Numbered from the stretch's first letter, positions 1-7,120 are shown. The stretch: 23,762 bases of DNA from Modestobacter sp. (GCA_025966175.1 JAOPVN010000077.1:1-23762), one strand, 5' to 3'. Program-made: numbers and translations. The notes: generated by a model from the sequence alone, not told the origin.

Positions 1-1094
1 CCCCGCCAGATCTTGGCCAGCGCCGCCCGGTCGATGTTCCAGCCGTACTCCTCGGCGCCGGCGGCGATCTGGTCGAAGCCCTGCGCGTAGGCGACCACCT
101 TCGACGCGTACAGCGCCTGGCGGACCGACTCGATGAAGGCGTCGCGGTCCGACACCTGCTCGTCCCACTCCCGGCCCGGGCCGGGCAGCACCTTCTGCGC
201 GGCCTGACGCTGCTCCCGGTGGCCGGACAGCGCCCGGGCGAACACCGCCTCGGCGATCCCGCTGACCGGCACGCCGAGATCGAGCGCGGACTGCACGGTC
301 CAGCGTCCGGTGCCCTTCTGCTCGGCCTCGTCCACCACGACGTCGACGAACGGCTTGCCGGTCTCGGCGTCGGTGTGCCGGAGGACCTGGGCGGTGATCT
401 CGACGAGGTAGCTCTCCAGGTCGCCCTCGTTCCAGCTGGCGAAGACGTCGCCGATCTCGGCCGGGGTCAGCCCCAGCCCCTGGCGCAGCAGGTCGTAGGC
501 CTCGGCGATGAGCTGCATGTCGGCGTACTCGATGCCGTTGTGCACCATCTTCACGAAGTGCCCGGCGCCGTCGGTGCCGACGTGGGTGCAGCACGGCTCG
601 CCGTCGACCACGGCGGCGATCGACTCCAGCAGCGGCCCCACCAGCGCGTAGGCCTCGTCGGAGCCGCCGGGCATGATGCTCGGCCCGTTCAGCGCGCCTT
701 CCTCACCGCCGCTGATTCCGGTACCGACGAAGTGCAGGCCCTGGGCGGTGAGGGCCTTGTCCCGCCGGATGGTGTCGGTGAAGCGCGCGTTGCCGCCGTC
801 CATCAGCACGTCGCCCTCGTCCAGCAGCGGGGCGATCTCGTCGATGACGGCGTCGGTGGCCGCGCCGGCCTGCACCATGATGATGATCTTGCGGGGACGC
901 TGCAGCGCGCCGACGAACTCCTCCATCGAGCCGGTCGGTACGAAGTCGCCTTCGTCGCCGTGTTGCTGGACGAGTGCGTCGGTGCGCGCCTTGCTGCGGT
1001 TGTGCAGCACCACCTCGTGGCCGTGCCGAGCCAGGTTGCGGGCGAGGTTCGCCCCCATGACTGCCAATCCGGTGACGCCGATCTGATCGCTCAT
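1..1094 (-). CDS. gnd: 6-phosphogluconate dehydrogenase, decarboxylating (3' end cut by window edge)
   Basis: Oxidises 6-phosphogluconate to ribulose 5-phosphate and CO2 with NAD(P)+ in the cytosolic pentose phosphate pathway. I read 364 codons without a stop from the ATG at 1092-1094 to the window edge, so the C-terminus is missing. The N-terminal Rossmann motif GLAVMGANLARN lies at residues 9-20. The substrate-site segment GISGGEEGA is at about 126-134. The catalytic block KMVHNGIEYADMQ at about 182-194 carries the expected Lys182, Asn186 and Glu189. Because it already exceeds the short (about 300 aa) actinobacterial form, this is the long form of the enzyme (usually about 470-480 aa). The Shine-Dalgarno is weak (AGGGT about 8 nt upstream). 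It reads away from bcp, with a 162-bp repeat-bearing gap between them, and shares no obvious pathway with its neighbours. Confidence 0.96.
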   Translation of the reverse strand, partial: MSDQIGVTGLAVMGANLARNLARHGHEVVLHNRSKARTDALVQQHGDEGDFVPTGSMEEFVGALQRPRKIIIMVQAGAATDAVIDEIAPLLDEGDVLMDGGNARFTDTIRRDKALTAQGLHFVGTGISGGEEGALNGPSIMPGGSDEAYALVGPLLESIAAVVDGEPCCTHVGTDGAGHFVKMVHNGIEYADMQLIAEAYDLLRQGLGLTPAEIGDVFASWNEGDLESYLVEITAQVLRHTDAETGKPFVDVVVDEAEQKGTGRWTVQSALDLGVPVSGIAEAVFARALSGHREQRQAAQKVLPGPGREWDEQVSDRDAFIESVRQALYASKVVAYAQGFDQIAAGAEEYGWNIDRAALAKIWR

Positions 1095-1188
1095 GGGAAA
1101 GACCCTGCCGCATCGCCCGCCGCCAAGCCAGGCCGGCGTCCGGCGGCCCCTCCGCAGGGCCTGCCGCGAGCCTGCGAGCGGTGGGGTT

Positions 1189-1245
1189 GAGGCCCCCTTT
1201 CAGGGGCCCGCCCTGAGCTGGCGAAGGGTGGGGGGAAGGGGGTCC
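1189..1245. repeat. REP-like palindromic intergenic element
   Basis: The 162-bp gap between gnd and bcp holds nested inverted repeats. GGCCCC (1191-1196) pairs with GGGGCC (1203-1208) across a 6-nt loop. Alternatively GGCCCCCTT (1191-1199) pairs with AAGGGGGTC (1236-1244) with one G-T pair. Inside is CCCTGAGCTGGCGAAGGG (1211-1228), which resembles the CCCTGAGCCTGTCGAAGGG-type motif common in dispersed intergenic repeats of many bacteria. It could also end bcp transcription, since it begins 12 nt past the bcp stop, but I see no T-run. Calling it a dispersed repeat is inference from one copy. Confidence 0.45.
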
Positions 1246-1256
1246 TTCTGCCTTCT

Positions 1257-1745
1257 TCAGCCGATGCCGAGGTCTCGGCGCAGCTTGGCGACGTGCCCGG
1301 TGGCCTTCACGTTGTAGGCGGCCTTCTCGATGCGGCCCTCGGCGTCGATGATGAACGTCGAGCGGATCACCCCGACGACGTCCTTGCCGTACAACTTCTT
1401 CGGGCCGTAGGCGCCGTAGGCGGTCAGCACCTGCTTCTCGGGGTCGGAGACGAGCGTGATCGCCAGCTTCTCCTGCTCCCGGAAGCGGTGCAGCTTCTCC
1501 GGGGAGTCGGGGGAGACGCCGATGATGTCCAGCCCGGCCTCGGCGAGGTCCCCGGCGGCGGCGGTGAAGTCGACGGCCTGGGTGGTGCACCCCGGGGTCA
1601 GCGCCGCCGGGTAGCAGTAGACGATCACCCGTCGGCCCCGGTAGCCGGCCAGTGACACCGGGTTGCCGTCGGCGTCGGGGAGGGTGAACTCCGGCGCGGG
1701 GTCACCGGGGGCGAGGCGGACGGGTGCGACGTCGGTCTCGGTCAT
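1257..1745 (-). CDS. bcp: Thioredoxin-dependent peroxiredoxin, BCP/PrxQ family
   Basis: Predicted cytosolic thiol peroxidase that reduces hydrogen peroxide and organic hydroperoxides. The 162-aa product has the AhpC/TSA fold throughout: LAPGDPAPEFTLPDADG near the start, then the peroxidatic motif YPAALTPGCTT with Thr50 and Cys53, and a C-terminal IRSTFIIDAEGRI strand typical of the family. The usual BCP resolving cysteine five residues after the peroxidatic one is replaced by valine (CTTQAV), so it may act as a 1-Cys enzyme or use Cys44, which sits in the preceding strand (VYCYP). I chose the ATG at 1745 because family members begin a few residues before LxxGDxAPxF. An ATG at 1754 (three codons upstream) is possible, and a GTG at 1802 would run into the neighbouring gene. 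It lies 53 bp downstream of the YjbQ-like gene on the same strand. Confidence 0.93.
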   Translation of the reverse strand: MTETDVAPVRLAPGDPAPEFTLPDADGNPVSLAGYRGRRVIVYCYPAALTPGCTTQAVDFTAAAGDLAEAGLDIIGVSPDSPEKLHRFREQEKLAITLVSDPEKQVLTAYGAYGPKKLYGKDVVGVIRSTFIIDAEGRIEKAAYNVKATGHVAKLRRDLGIG

Positions 1746-1798
1746 GGTCCGCATCGTGCCGCACCCAGGTGACCATTCCCAAGCCGGCCACCGTGAGG

Positions 1799-2203
1799 TC
1801 ACCCCTTGAGGAAGGTGAACCGCACGTGCCGGGACGGGTTGTCGATGTTCGTGTCGACGAAGCAGATGCGCTGCCAGGTGCCCAGGGCGAGCCGTCCCTC
1901 GAGCACCGGCACGCTGGCGTGCGGTGGCACGAAGGCCGGCAGCACGTGGTCGCGACCGTGCCCGGAGGCGCCGTGCCGGTGCCGCCAGCGGTCGTCGCGG
2001 GGGAGCAGCACCTCCAGCTGGGCGAGCAGGTCGTCGTCACTGCCGGCGCCGGTCTCGATGATCGCGATCCCGGCCGTCGCGTGCGGCACGAACACCTGGA
2101 ACAGCCCGTCTCCCTCGTCGCGGACGAACTCCGCGCACTCGTCGGTGAGGTCGACGACGGAGGGCACGCCCCCGGTCCGGACGGCACGCAGCTCCGATCG
2201 CAT
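1799..2203 (-). CDS. YjbQ/UPF0047 family protein (secondary thiamine-phosphate synthase enzyme family)
   Basis: The 134-aa product is full length for the UPF0047 family (about 130-140 aa). It shows the family signature segments: FVPHATAGIAIIET (38-51), HGASGHGRDHVLPAFVPPHASVPV (77-100) with several conserved histidines, then LEGRLALGTWQRICFVDTN (101-119). Family members were linked to weak thiamine phosphate synthase activity in E. coli YjbQ, but the physiological role is uncertain, so no pathway is assigned. The ATG at 2203 is chosen because MRSELRAV matches the usual N-terminus; a GTG at 2251 would add 16 Pro/Arg-rich residues. It diverges from rph with 62 bp between starts, and bcp follows on the same strand. 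Confidence 0.9.
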   Translation of the reverse strand: MRSELRAVRTGGVPSVVDLTDECAEFVRDEGDGLFQVFVPHATAGIAIIETGAGSDDDLLAQLEVLLPRDDRWRHRHGASGHGRDHVLPAFVPPHASVPVLEGRLALGTWQRICFVDTNIDNPSRHVRFTFLKG

Positions 2204-2265
2204 GGGGAGATGGTGCAGCAGCAGGCGCGGTCGAGGAGACCAGGGCCCCACTAAGCTGCCGTCAC

Positions 2266-2988
2266 GTGACCCGCCCCGACGGCCGTGCGGCCGACCAGCT
2301 CCGTCCGGTGACCATCACCCGAAACTGGCTCGACCACGCCGAGGGCTCGGTGCTGGTCGAGTTCGGCCGCACCCGGGTGCTGTGCGCGGCCAGCGTCACC
2401 GAGGGCGTGCCCCGGTGGCGGCGCGGCTCGGGGCTGGGCTGGGTCACCGCCGAGTACTCGATGCTGCCGCGGGCCACCCACACCCGCAGCGACCGCGAGT
2501 CGGTCAAGGGCAGGATCGGCGGCCGCACGCACGAGATCAGCCGGCTCATCGGCCGCTCGCTGCGCGCCTCCATCGACCTGGCCGCGCTGGGGGAGAACAG
2601 CATCGCGCTGGACTGCGACGTCCTGCAGGCCGACGGCGGCACCCGCACCGCCGCGATCACCGGCGCCTACGTGGCCCTCGCCGACGCGGTCAGCTGGCTG
2701 GGGGAGCGCGGCAAGCTGGCCAAGCCCACCGCCATCGCCCAGTCGGTGGCCGCAGTCAGCGTCGGCGTCGTCGACGGCGAGCCACGGCTGGACCTCGCCT
2801 ACGAGGAGGACGTCAAGGCCGACACCGACATGAACGTGGTGTGCACCGGCGACGGCAGCTTCGTCGAGGTGCAGGGGACGGCGGAGGGTGCCGTCTTCGA
2901 CCGGGCGACCCTGGACCAGTTGCTGGACCTCGCGGTCACCGGTTGCTCCGAGCTGACCCTGCTGCAGCAGATCGCGCTGGAGAAGTGA
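2266..2988 (+). CDS. rph: Ribonuclease PH
   Basis: Phosphorolytic 3'-5' exoribonuclease that trims tRNA 3' ends, releasing nucleoside diphosphates. The 240-aa product is normal family length. It opens with the hallmark RPDGRAADQLRPVTI (3-17). It contains RSDRESVKGRIGGRTHEISRLIGRSLR (74-100), DCDVLQADGGTRTAAITGAYVAL (117-139) and a DVKADTDMNVV segment near residue 185. Arg87 and Arg127 fit the phosphate-binding arginines and the DVKADTD acidic residues fit the metal site. The start is GTG at 2266, placed by the conserved N-terminus; there is no clear Shine-Dalgarno. Its stop codon overlaps the start of rdgB by 4 bp (GTGA), the standard rph-rdgB arrangement of actinobacteria. Confidence 0.97.
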   Translation: MTRPDGRAADQLRPVTITRNWLDHAEGSVLVEFGRTRVLCAASVTEGVPRWRRGSGLGWVTAEYSMLPRATHTRSDRESVKGRIGGRTHEISRLIGRSLRASIDLAALGENSIALDCDVLQADGGTRTAAITGAYVALADAVSWLGERGKLAKPTAIAQSVAAVSVGVVDGEPRLDLAYEEDVKADTDMNVVCTGDGSFVEVQGTAEGAVFDRATLDQLLDLAVTGCSELTLLQQIALEK

Positions 2989-3596
2989 GCACCCGGCTGC
3001 TGCTGGCCACCCGCAACGCGGGCAAGCTCGCCGAGCTGCAGCGGCTGCTGGCCAGCGCCGTCCCCGGCGTCGAGGTGCTCGGCCTGCGCGACGTCCCGGA
3101 GTACCCCGAGGCACCGGAGACCGGCGCCACCTTCGAGGAGAACGCGCTGCTGAAGGCGCGGGAGGCGGTCCGGTACACCGGACTGCCGGCGGTGGCCGAC
3201 GACTCCGGGCTGACCGTCGACGCCCTCAACGGCATGCCCGGCATCTTCTCGGCTCGCTGGTCGGGTCGGCACGGGGACGACGAGGCGAACACCGCCCTGC
3301 TGCTGGGGCAGCTCGCCGACGTGCCCGACGAGCGGCGCGGAGGCGCCTTCATCTGCGCGGCGGCACTGGTGACCCCCGAGGGCGCCGAGCACGTGCTGCG
3401 CGCGGAATGGCGCGGCCGCGTGCTCCGCGAGAAGCGCGGCAGCAACGGCTTCGGTTACGACCCGGTGTTCGTGCCCGCGGGCCTGGAGCTGACCTCCGCC
3501 GAGCTCGAGCCCGCCGAGAAGGACGCGATCAGCCACCGGGGGCAGGCGTTCGCGGCGCTGCTGCCGGTGATCGGGAAGGTGCTGGGTGGTCGGTGA
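2985..3596 (+). CDS. rdgB: XTP/dITP diphosphatase (Ham1/RdgB family)
   Basis: Hydrolyses non-canonical purine triphosphates (dITP, XTP, ITP) to monophosphates, keeping them out of DNA and RNA. The 203-aa product has the whole family pattern: nucleotide-binding ATRNAGKL (8-15), ETGATFEENALLKA (45-58), metal-binding ADDSGL (71-76) followed by NGMPGIFSARW, FGYDPVF (156-162) and SHRGQAFAAL (183-192). The GTG start at 2985 overlaps the rph stop codon, implying translational coupling. The last six codons plus stop lie in the first copy of a perfect 19-bp tandem duplication, so the extra copy falls just outside the reading frame and the protein ends at the expected place. Confidence 0.97.
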   Translation: MSTRLLLATRNAGKLAELQRLLASAVPGVEVLGLRDVPEYPEAPETGATFEENALLKAREAVRYTGLPAVADDSGLTVDALNGMPGIFSARWSGRHGDDEANTALLLGQLADVPDERRGGAFICAAALVTPEGAEHVLRAEWRGRVLREKRGSNGFGYDPVFVPAGLELTSAELEPAEKDAISHRGQAFAALLPVIGKVLGGR

Positions 3597-3615
3597 GGTG
3601 CTGGGTGGTCGGTGA
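3578..3615. repeat. Perfect 19-bp tandem duplication across the rdgB stop codon
   Basis: GGTGCTGGGTGGTCGGTGA occurs at 3578-3596 and again, with no gap, at 3597-3615. The first copy encodes the last rdgB residues and its TGA stop; the second fills most of the 23-bp gap before the convergent membrane-protein gene (stop at 3620). In the rdgB frame the stop in copy 1 ends translation, so copy 2 is untranslated. Confidence 0.97.
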
Positions 3616-3619
3616 CCGC

Positions 3620-4171
3620 TCAGCGGCCGGCGGTCCAGTCGATGAACCACAGCGAGAACGCGGTCATCGCCGGGGAGAAGGACAGCACCAGGAACGCGGC
3701 GACCACCCGGTCGGCCCGCCAGTAGTTGCGCAGCCGGACCCCGCGGCTCCAGCCACGGCTGCGGCCGACGTTGAGCGCCCGCTGGGCCACCGCCGCCTCC
3801 TGCTCGGCCGTCAGTGCGCGGGAGTGCGTCGCCTGCCACGCCTCCACCCGGGCCCAGCCGGGAGCGAAGCCGCAGCCCAGGGCCAGCAGCGCCGCCCCGC
3901 CGAGCACCGGCAGGAACGCGCTGTGGTCCATGAACACCAGGCCCGCGGCGGCGGCGCCGGCCACGAACCCGGCAACGGTCACCGCGCCCAGGCAGAACAC
4001 CGGCCCGAACGCGGCGATCAGGATCAGATAGCCGGGCAGCAGCACCTCGTGCAGCGACCGGTTGGTCGCGAGCAGCACGGCGGTCTCGACGGCGAGGACG
4101 GTCGCGCAGACCAGCAGCACCCGGCGCATCGGCACCCGGGGCGGCGCGACCCCCGACGTGGCCAGCCGCAT
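3620..4171 (-). CDS. Small polytopic membrane protein of unknown function
   Basis: I do not recognise a family. With the ATG at 4171 the product is 183 aa. Hydrophobic stretches at about residues 16-32 (VLLVCATVLAVETAVLL), 43-57, 59-78 and 86-100 suggest four membrane segments. A polar, Arg-rich stretch of about 45 residues (ARVEAWQATHS to NVGRSRGWSRGVRLRNYWRADR) follows, then a last hydrophobic segment (VVAAFLVLSFSPAMTAFSLWFI). Four or five membrane passes are therefore likely. The start at 4171 is preferred for a GAGG five nucleotides upstream. GTG starts at 4222 or 4348 would add a Pro/Ala/Arg-rich tail reaching into the control region of the divergent gene. It converges on rdgB with 23 bp between. 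Confidence 0.65.
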   Translation of the reverse strand: MRLATSGVAPPRVPMRRVLLVCATVLAVETAVLLATNRSLHEVLLPGYLILIAAFGPVFCLGAVTVAGFVAGAAAAGLVFMDHSAFLPVLGGAALLALGCGFAPGWARVEAWQATHSRALTAEQEAAVAQRALNVGRSRGWSRGVRLRNYWRADRVVAAFLVLSFSPAMTAFSLWFIDWTAGR

Positions 4172-4218
4172 GCGTGCCTCGGCGAAGCTCTCCGCCTCGG
4201 TGGGAGAGGCGCCGGTCC

Positions 4219-4234
4219 TCACCCGTCCGGGTGA
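4219..4234. promoter_or_regulatory. 16-bp inverted repeat in the divergent control region
   Basis: TCACCCG (4219-4225) and CGGGTGA (4228-4234) form a perfect 7-2-7 dyad. It lies in the 206-bp region between the divergent membrane-protein gene and the SipW-signal protein gene. The compact symmetry fits a dimeric repressor site, but the regulator is unknown and the GC content makes chance dyads common. Confidence 0.3.
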
Positions 4235-4285
4235 AGGGGTCGGGCGGGCCGGGCGCTCACCCGCTGCCGGTTCTTGCGGAAGGCT

Positions 4286-4315
4286 TGCGGTTGCCTGGCG
4301 GCCGCCCTGCGGTTG
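4286..4315. promoter_or_regulatory. Direct repeats TGCGGTTG spaced 22 bp upstream of the secreted-protein gene
   Basis: TGCGGTTG occurs at 4286-4293 and 4308-4315, about two helical turns apart, with a further TTGCGG at 4274-4279. They lie 63-92 bp before the GTG start at 4378. This could be an activator or repressor site. I found no convincing -10/-35 pair alongside. Confidence 0.25.
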
Positions 4316-4377
4316 TGCGCCCAGGGTCGGAGCTGCCGGCGGGAGCACCCCTGGTCGGCACCGACCTGAGGAGTGAC

Positions 4378-4992
4378 GTGAACGCCAGCAGCACCAAGCG
4401 AATCGCCCGGCGGGTGTCCGTGGCCAAGGTCATGGGGTCCGTGGGGATCGTCGGCGCGGCCGCCGCGGTCGCCGGCCTCGGCACCTTCGGCGCCTTCACC
4501 GACAGCACCGCACCGGCTCCGGTCTCGATCCAGTCCGGCATCGTGTCCATCGACCTGGCGGCCGGGGACGGCACGGCGACCGTGCCCCTGGCCTTCGACG
4601 GCGTCGTCCCGGGCGCTTCGGTCACCCGCGCGCTGAACCTGGTCAACGACGGCGACTCGGACCTGTCCGCGGTGCGCCTGGCCACCGTGGCGACCGAGTC
4701 CAGCGTGATGGACACCGACGCCGTCCACGGCCTGCAGATGACCGTGCTGTCCTGCCCGGTGGCCTGGACCAGCGACTTCACCTGCGCCGTCCCCGCCACC
4801 GAGCTGCTGGCCCCGGGCCCGGTCATCGACGACGCCGAGCTGAGCGACCCCGCGAGCCTGGCCGCCGGCGTCACCGACCACCTGGCCGTGACGCTGTCGC
4901 TGCCGGCCAGCGCAGGGGACGCGTTCAAGGACCAGTCCAGCGAGCTCGCGCTGACCTTCTCCGCGACCCAGCGGGACGGCGCCACCCGCTGA
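4378..4992 (+). CDS. SipW-dependent-type signal peptide protein, TasA/camelysin-like
   Basis: The 204-aa product has a basic N-terminus (STKRIARRVSVAK), a hydrophobic core GIVGAAAAVAGLGTFGAF (23-40) and the sequence TDSTAPAPVSIQSGIVSIDL right after it. This fits the alternate, SipW-processed signal peptide class (AxxFTDSxxx...G.l.idl), with cleavage probably near residues 40-45. The rest is Ala/Ser/Asp-rich beta-type sequence ending in LPASAGDAFKDQSSELALTFSATQRDG, typical of the TasA/camelysin domain. Cys126 and Cys136 could form a disulphide. Known relatives are biofilm matrix fibre proteins or secreted metalloproteases. No catalytic HExxH is visible here, so a structural surface role is more likely. 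The GTG start at 4378 follows GAGGAG at 4368-4373. No SipW-type signal peptidase gene is in the window. Confidence 0.75.
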   Translation: MNASSTKRIARRVSVAKVMGSVGIVGAAAAVAGLGTFGAFTDSTAPAPVSIQSGIVSIDLAAGDGTATVPLAFDGVVPGASVTRALNLVNDGDSDLSAVRLATVATESSVMDTDAVHGLQMTVLSCPVAWTSDFTCAVPATELLAPGPVIDDAELSDPASLAAGVTDHLAVTLSLPASAGDAFKDQSSELALTFSATQRDGATR

Positions 4993-5051
4993 CCCGCGCC
5001 GGGCGGCGTCCTCGCCCCGACCAGTGCGGCGGAGGCCGTCCCGGCCCACGG

Positions 5052-5498
5052 CTAGCGGGCGGGCTCCTCCGGCGGCTGCCGGAAGACGTGCCCGCGCGCG
5101 AGCACCGGGCCGAGGACGTCGTCGTCCAGGTAGAACTCGGCCTCGTCCGGTGCGGCCAGCAACGGGCGCGGCGCCGTGCCGGGGTAACCGAGGGCGCGGC
5201 GCACCACGGGGTTCATGAAGTAGGCCCCGGCGACGGCGAACGTGAAGCGATCGGCGAGCGAACGGTCCAGGTCCGCCAGCCACCCCAGGCCGGCGACCGG
5301 CTCCGGGACCGTGCCGATCACCGCCAGCACGGCGTCGGCCAGCTCCGGCCGGGCGGCCAGCGCCCGGTCGATCCACTGCCCGTGTACCTCCGCGGCGCTC
5401 GCCGACGGCAGCCCGCTCCCCCCGGGGATGAGCGTGTCCGCGAGGGCGGCCAGGCCGGCCCGCTGCGCGTCGTCGAGGACCTGCACCGCCCCGGTCAT
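5052..5498 (-). CDS. Gluconate 2-dehydrogenase subunit 3 family protein (small subunit of the GMC enzyme)
   Basis: The 148-aa product begins MTGAVQVLDDAQRAGLAALADTLIPGGSGLPSA, the typical opening of the subunit 3 family. It continues with a helical middle (WIDRALAARPELADAVLAVIG) and AGAYFMNPVVRRALGYPG (90-107), also family-typical. In membrane-bound gluconate, fructose and glucose dehydrogenases this subunit chaperones and exports the flavin subunit by means of a Tat signal. Here there is no twin-arginine or hydrophobic N-terminus, so the complex is predicted to stay in the cytosol. Its ATG overlaps the GMC stop codon by 4 bp (ATGA), which supports co-translation and 1:1 assembly. It is the last gene of the operon and converges on the SipW-signal gene 59 bp away, where I see no clear terminator. 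Confidence 0.8.
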   Translation of the reverse strand: MTGAVQVLDDAQRAGLAALADTLIPGGSGLPSASAAEVHGQWIDRALAARPELADAVLAVIGTVPEPVAGLGWLADLDRSLADRFTFAVAGAYFMNPVVRRALGYPGTAPRPLLAAPDEAEFYLDDDVLGPVLARGHVFRQPPEEPAR

Positions 5499-7120
5499 GC
5501 GCCCACCACCTGGTGGCGCGCCTGCTCGACGAGGTGGCTGGCCGTGCGCTTGGCGAGTGCACAGATCGTCGCGCCGACGTTGACCCCGGTGGAGGTGGGG
5601 AAGACGCTGCCGTCGATGACGTAGAGGTTCGGGACGTCGTGGCTGCGCCCCCAGCGGTCCACCACCGACGTGGCGGGGTCGTCGCCCATCCGCGCCGTCC
5701 CGGTGTTGTGACCCGACGTGTGGTTCCGCCCGGCCACCCAGGACCGGGTCGCGCCCGCGGCCTCGTGTGCCTCGAGGGTCCGGGCCAGGTTGAAGTCCAC
5801 GATCCGCCGGGTGTTCTCCGAGACCCGGTAGTGGATCTTGGGGGCGGGCAGCCCGTCGGAGTCGGTCAGCTCGGTGCTGAGCGTGACCTGGTTCTGCTCC
5901 TCGGGGAGGTCCTCCGGGACGATGTGCCACTGCATCAGGTGGCCGATCGACGTCCGCATCTCCTCGGCCGAGCCCTCCCCCCAGAACCCACCCTCGGCGA
6001 GGCTGGTCGGTCCGGTCCACTTGTCGACCGCCTCCAGCGGACCGCCCACCGGGATCAGCGACCACTTCGCCCCGCGCACGAAGCCGCGGCTCGCGTCGGT
6101 CTCGTAGAACTGCATGGACCCGATGTGCTCACCGGCCGGCCCGAGCCAGTCCTCCAGCTCGTCGTCGTAGACGCCGACGGTGGAGGCGTAGGGGTGCACC
6201 ATCAGCCGCTTCCCGACCAGACCGGAGGAGTTGGCCAGCCCGTGGGGGAACCGACGGGAGGTCGACATGAGCAGCAGCCGCGGCGTCCCGATGCCGTTCG
6301 CGGCCATCAGCACCACGGACGCCGGCTGGAAGTGCTCCTGGCCGTCGCGGAAGTAGACCGCGCCGGTGGCCAGGCCCCGCTCGTCCACGGTGATCTCCGC
6401 GACCCGGGCCCGGGTGATGACGGTCAGCCCCCGGGTGATGGCCGCGGGGAAGTGCGTGACGTCGGTGGAGGCCTTGGACCCCTGCGGGCAGCCCATCCGG
6501 CAGATGCCGTAGCGGACGCACTGTTCCTGCTCGCCGTACTTGCGGGTGGGGATCGCGTTGGTGCCCGGCCACCAGTGCCAGCCCAGCTTGTTCATCCCGT
6601 GCGCCATGGTCAGCCCGGTGCGGTGGATCGGTGCCGGGTCCAGCGGGACGGCGAACCCCGGGGGATAGGCGGGGTTCCCGTCCAGCCCCGAGACGCCCAT
6701 CTCCGCCTCCACGGCCTGGTACCAGCCGACGAGCTCGGCGTAGCTGATCGGCCAGTCGTCGGCCACCCCGTCGAGGGTGCGGACCCGCAGGTCGGAGGGG
6801 AGCGCCCGGGCCCAGATGCCACCGTAGAGGACGCTGGACCCGCCGACGCCGTTGTACATGAACAGCGGCAGGTCGCTCTCGGAGACGTCGAGGGGATAGT
6901 CCTCCCGCCGGCGGCGGACGTTCGGGTCCGGGTACCAGTTGCCCGAGCCCAGGACCTCGTACTCGGGCTTGTTCCCCGGCAGGTTGCCCGGGTCCACCCA
7001 CTCGCCCTGCTCCAGGCAGACGACCCGCAGGCCGGCGTCGGTGAGGTGCCGCGCGGCCACGCCCGCCGACATGCCGGCACCGATGATGAGCACGTCCGCG
7101 ACGTTCCTCGAATCGCTCAT
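5495..7120 (-). CDS. GMC-family FAD-dependent sugar/alcohol dehydrogenase, large subunit, with putative [3Fe-4S] motif
   Basis: Predicted FAD oxidoreductase acting on a sugar or polyol hydroxyl. The 541-aa product starts with the FAD-binding ADVLIIGAGMSAGVAARHL (8-26) and CLEQGEW (35-41). The GMC signature region is FMYNGVGGSSVLYGGIWAR (87-105), and the C-terminal block HNTGTARMGDD (471-481) through YVIDGSVFPTSTGVNVGATI (500-519) carries the catalytic His471 and Asn514. Cysteines 201, 207 and 211 (CVRYGICRMGC) have the CX5CX3C spacing of the [3Fe-4S] site of FAD-dependent glucose dehydrogenase, so an Fe-S cluster is plausible. The ATG at 7120 overlaps the upstream gfo stop (ATGA) and follows GAGGAA. 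It pairs with the subunit 3 gene downstream. No signal peptide and no cytochrome gene are seen, so the electron acceptor is unknown. Confidence 0.88.
   Translation of the reverse strand: MSDSRNVADVLIIGAGMSAGVAARHLTDAGLRVVCLEQGEWVDPGNLPGNKPEYEVLGSGNWYPDPNVRRRREDYPLDVSESDLPLFMYNGVGGSSVLYGGIWARALPSDLRVRTLDGVADDWPISYAELVGWYQAVEAEMGVSGLDGNPAYPPGFAVPLDPAPIHRTGLTMAHGMNKLGWHWWPGTNAIPTRKYGEQEQCVRYGICRMGCPQGSKASTDVTHFPAAITRGLTVITRARVAEITVDERGLATGAVYFRDGQEHFQPASVVLMAANGIGTPRLLLMSTSRRFPHGLANSSGLVGKRLMVHPYASTVGVYDDELEDWLGPAGEHIGSMQFYETDASRGFVRGAKWSLIPVGGPLEAVDKWTGPTSLAEGGFWGEGSAEEMRTSIGHLMQWHIVPEDLPEEQNQVTLSTELTDSDGLPAPKIHYRVSENTRRIVDFNLARTLEAHEAAGATRSWVAGRNHTSGHNTGTARMGDDPATSVVDRWGRSHDVPNLYVIDGSVFPTSTGVNVGATICALAKRTASHLVEQARHQVVGA

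Noticed and set aside
1746..1802. Extended bcp start at GTG 1802
   Set aside because: The added residues are not family-like and would overlap the end of the YjbQ-like gene; ATG 1745 fits the family N-terminus.
1806..2984. Upstream extension of the rdgB frame
   Set aside because: It reads through rph in another frame. The Ham1 domain begins at the GTG at 2985, overlapping the rph stop.
5088..5624. Plus-strand frames opposite the subunit 3 gene as an alternative gene
   Set aside because: The minus-strand product has recognisable subunit 3 family features and a 4-bp overlap with the GMC gene.
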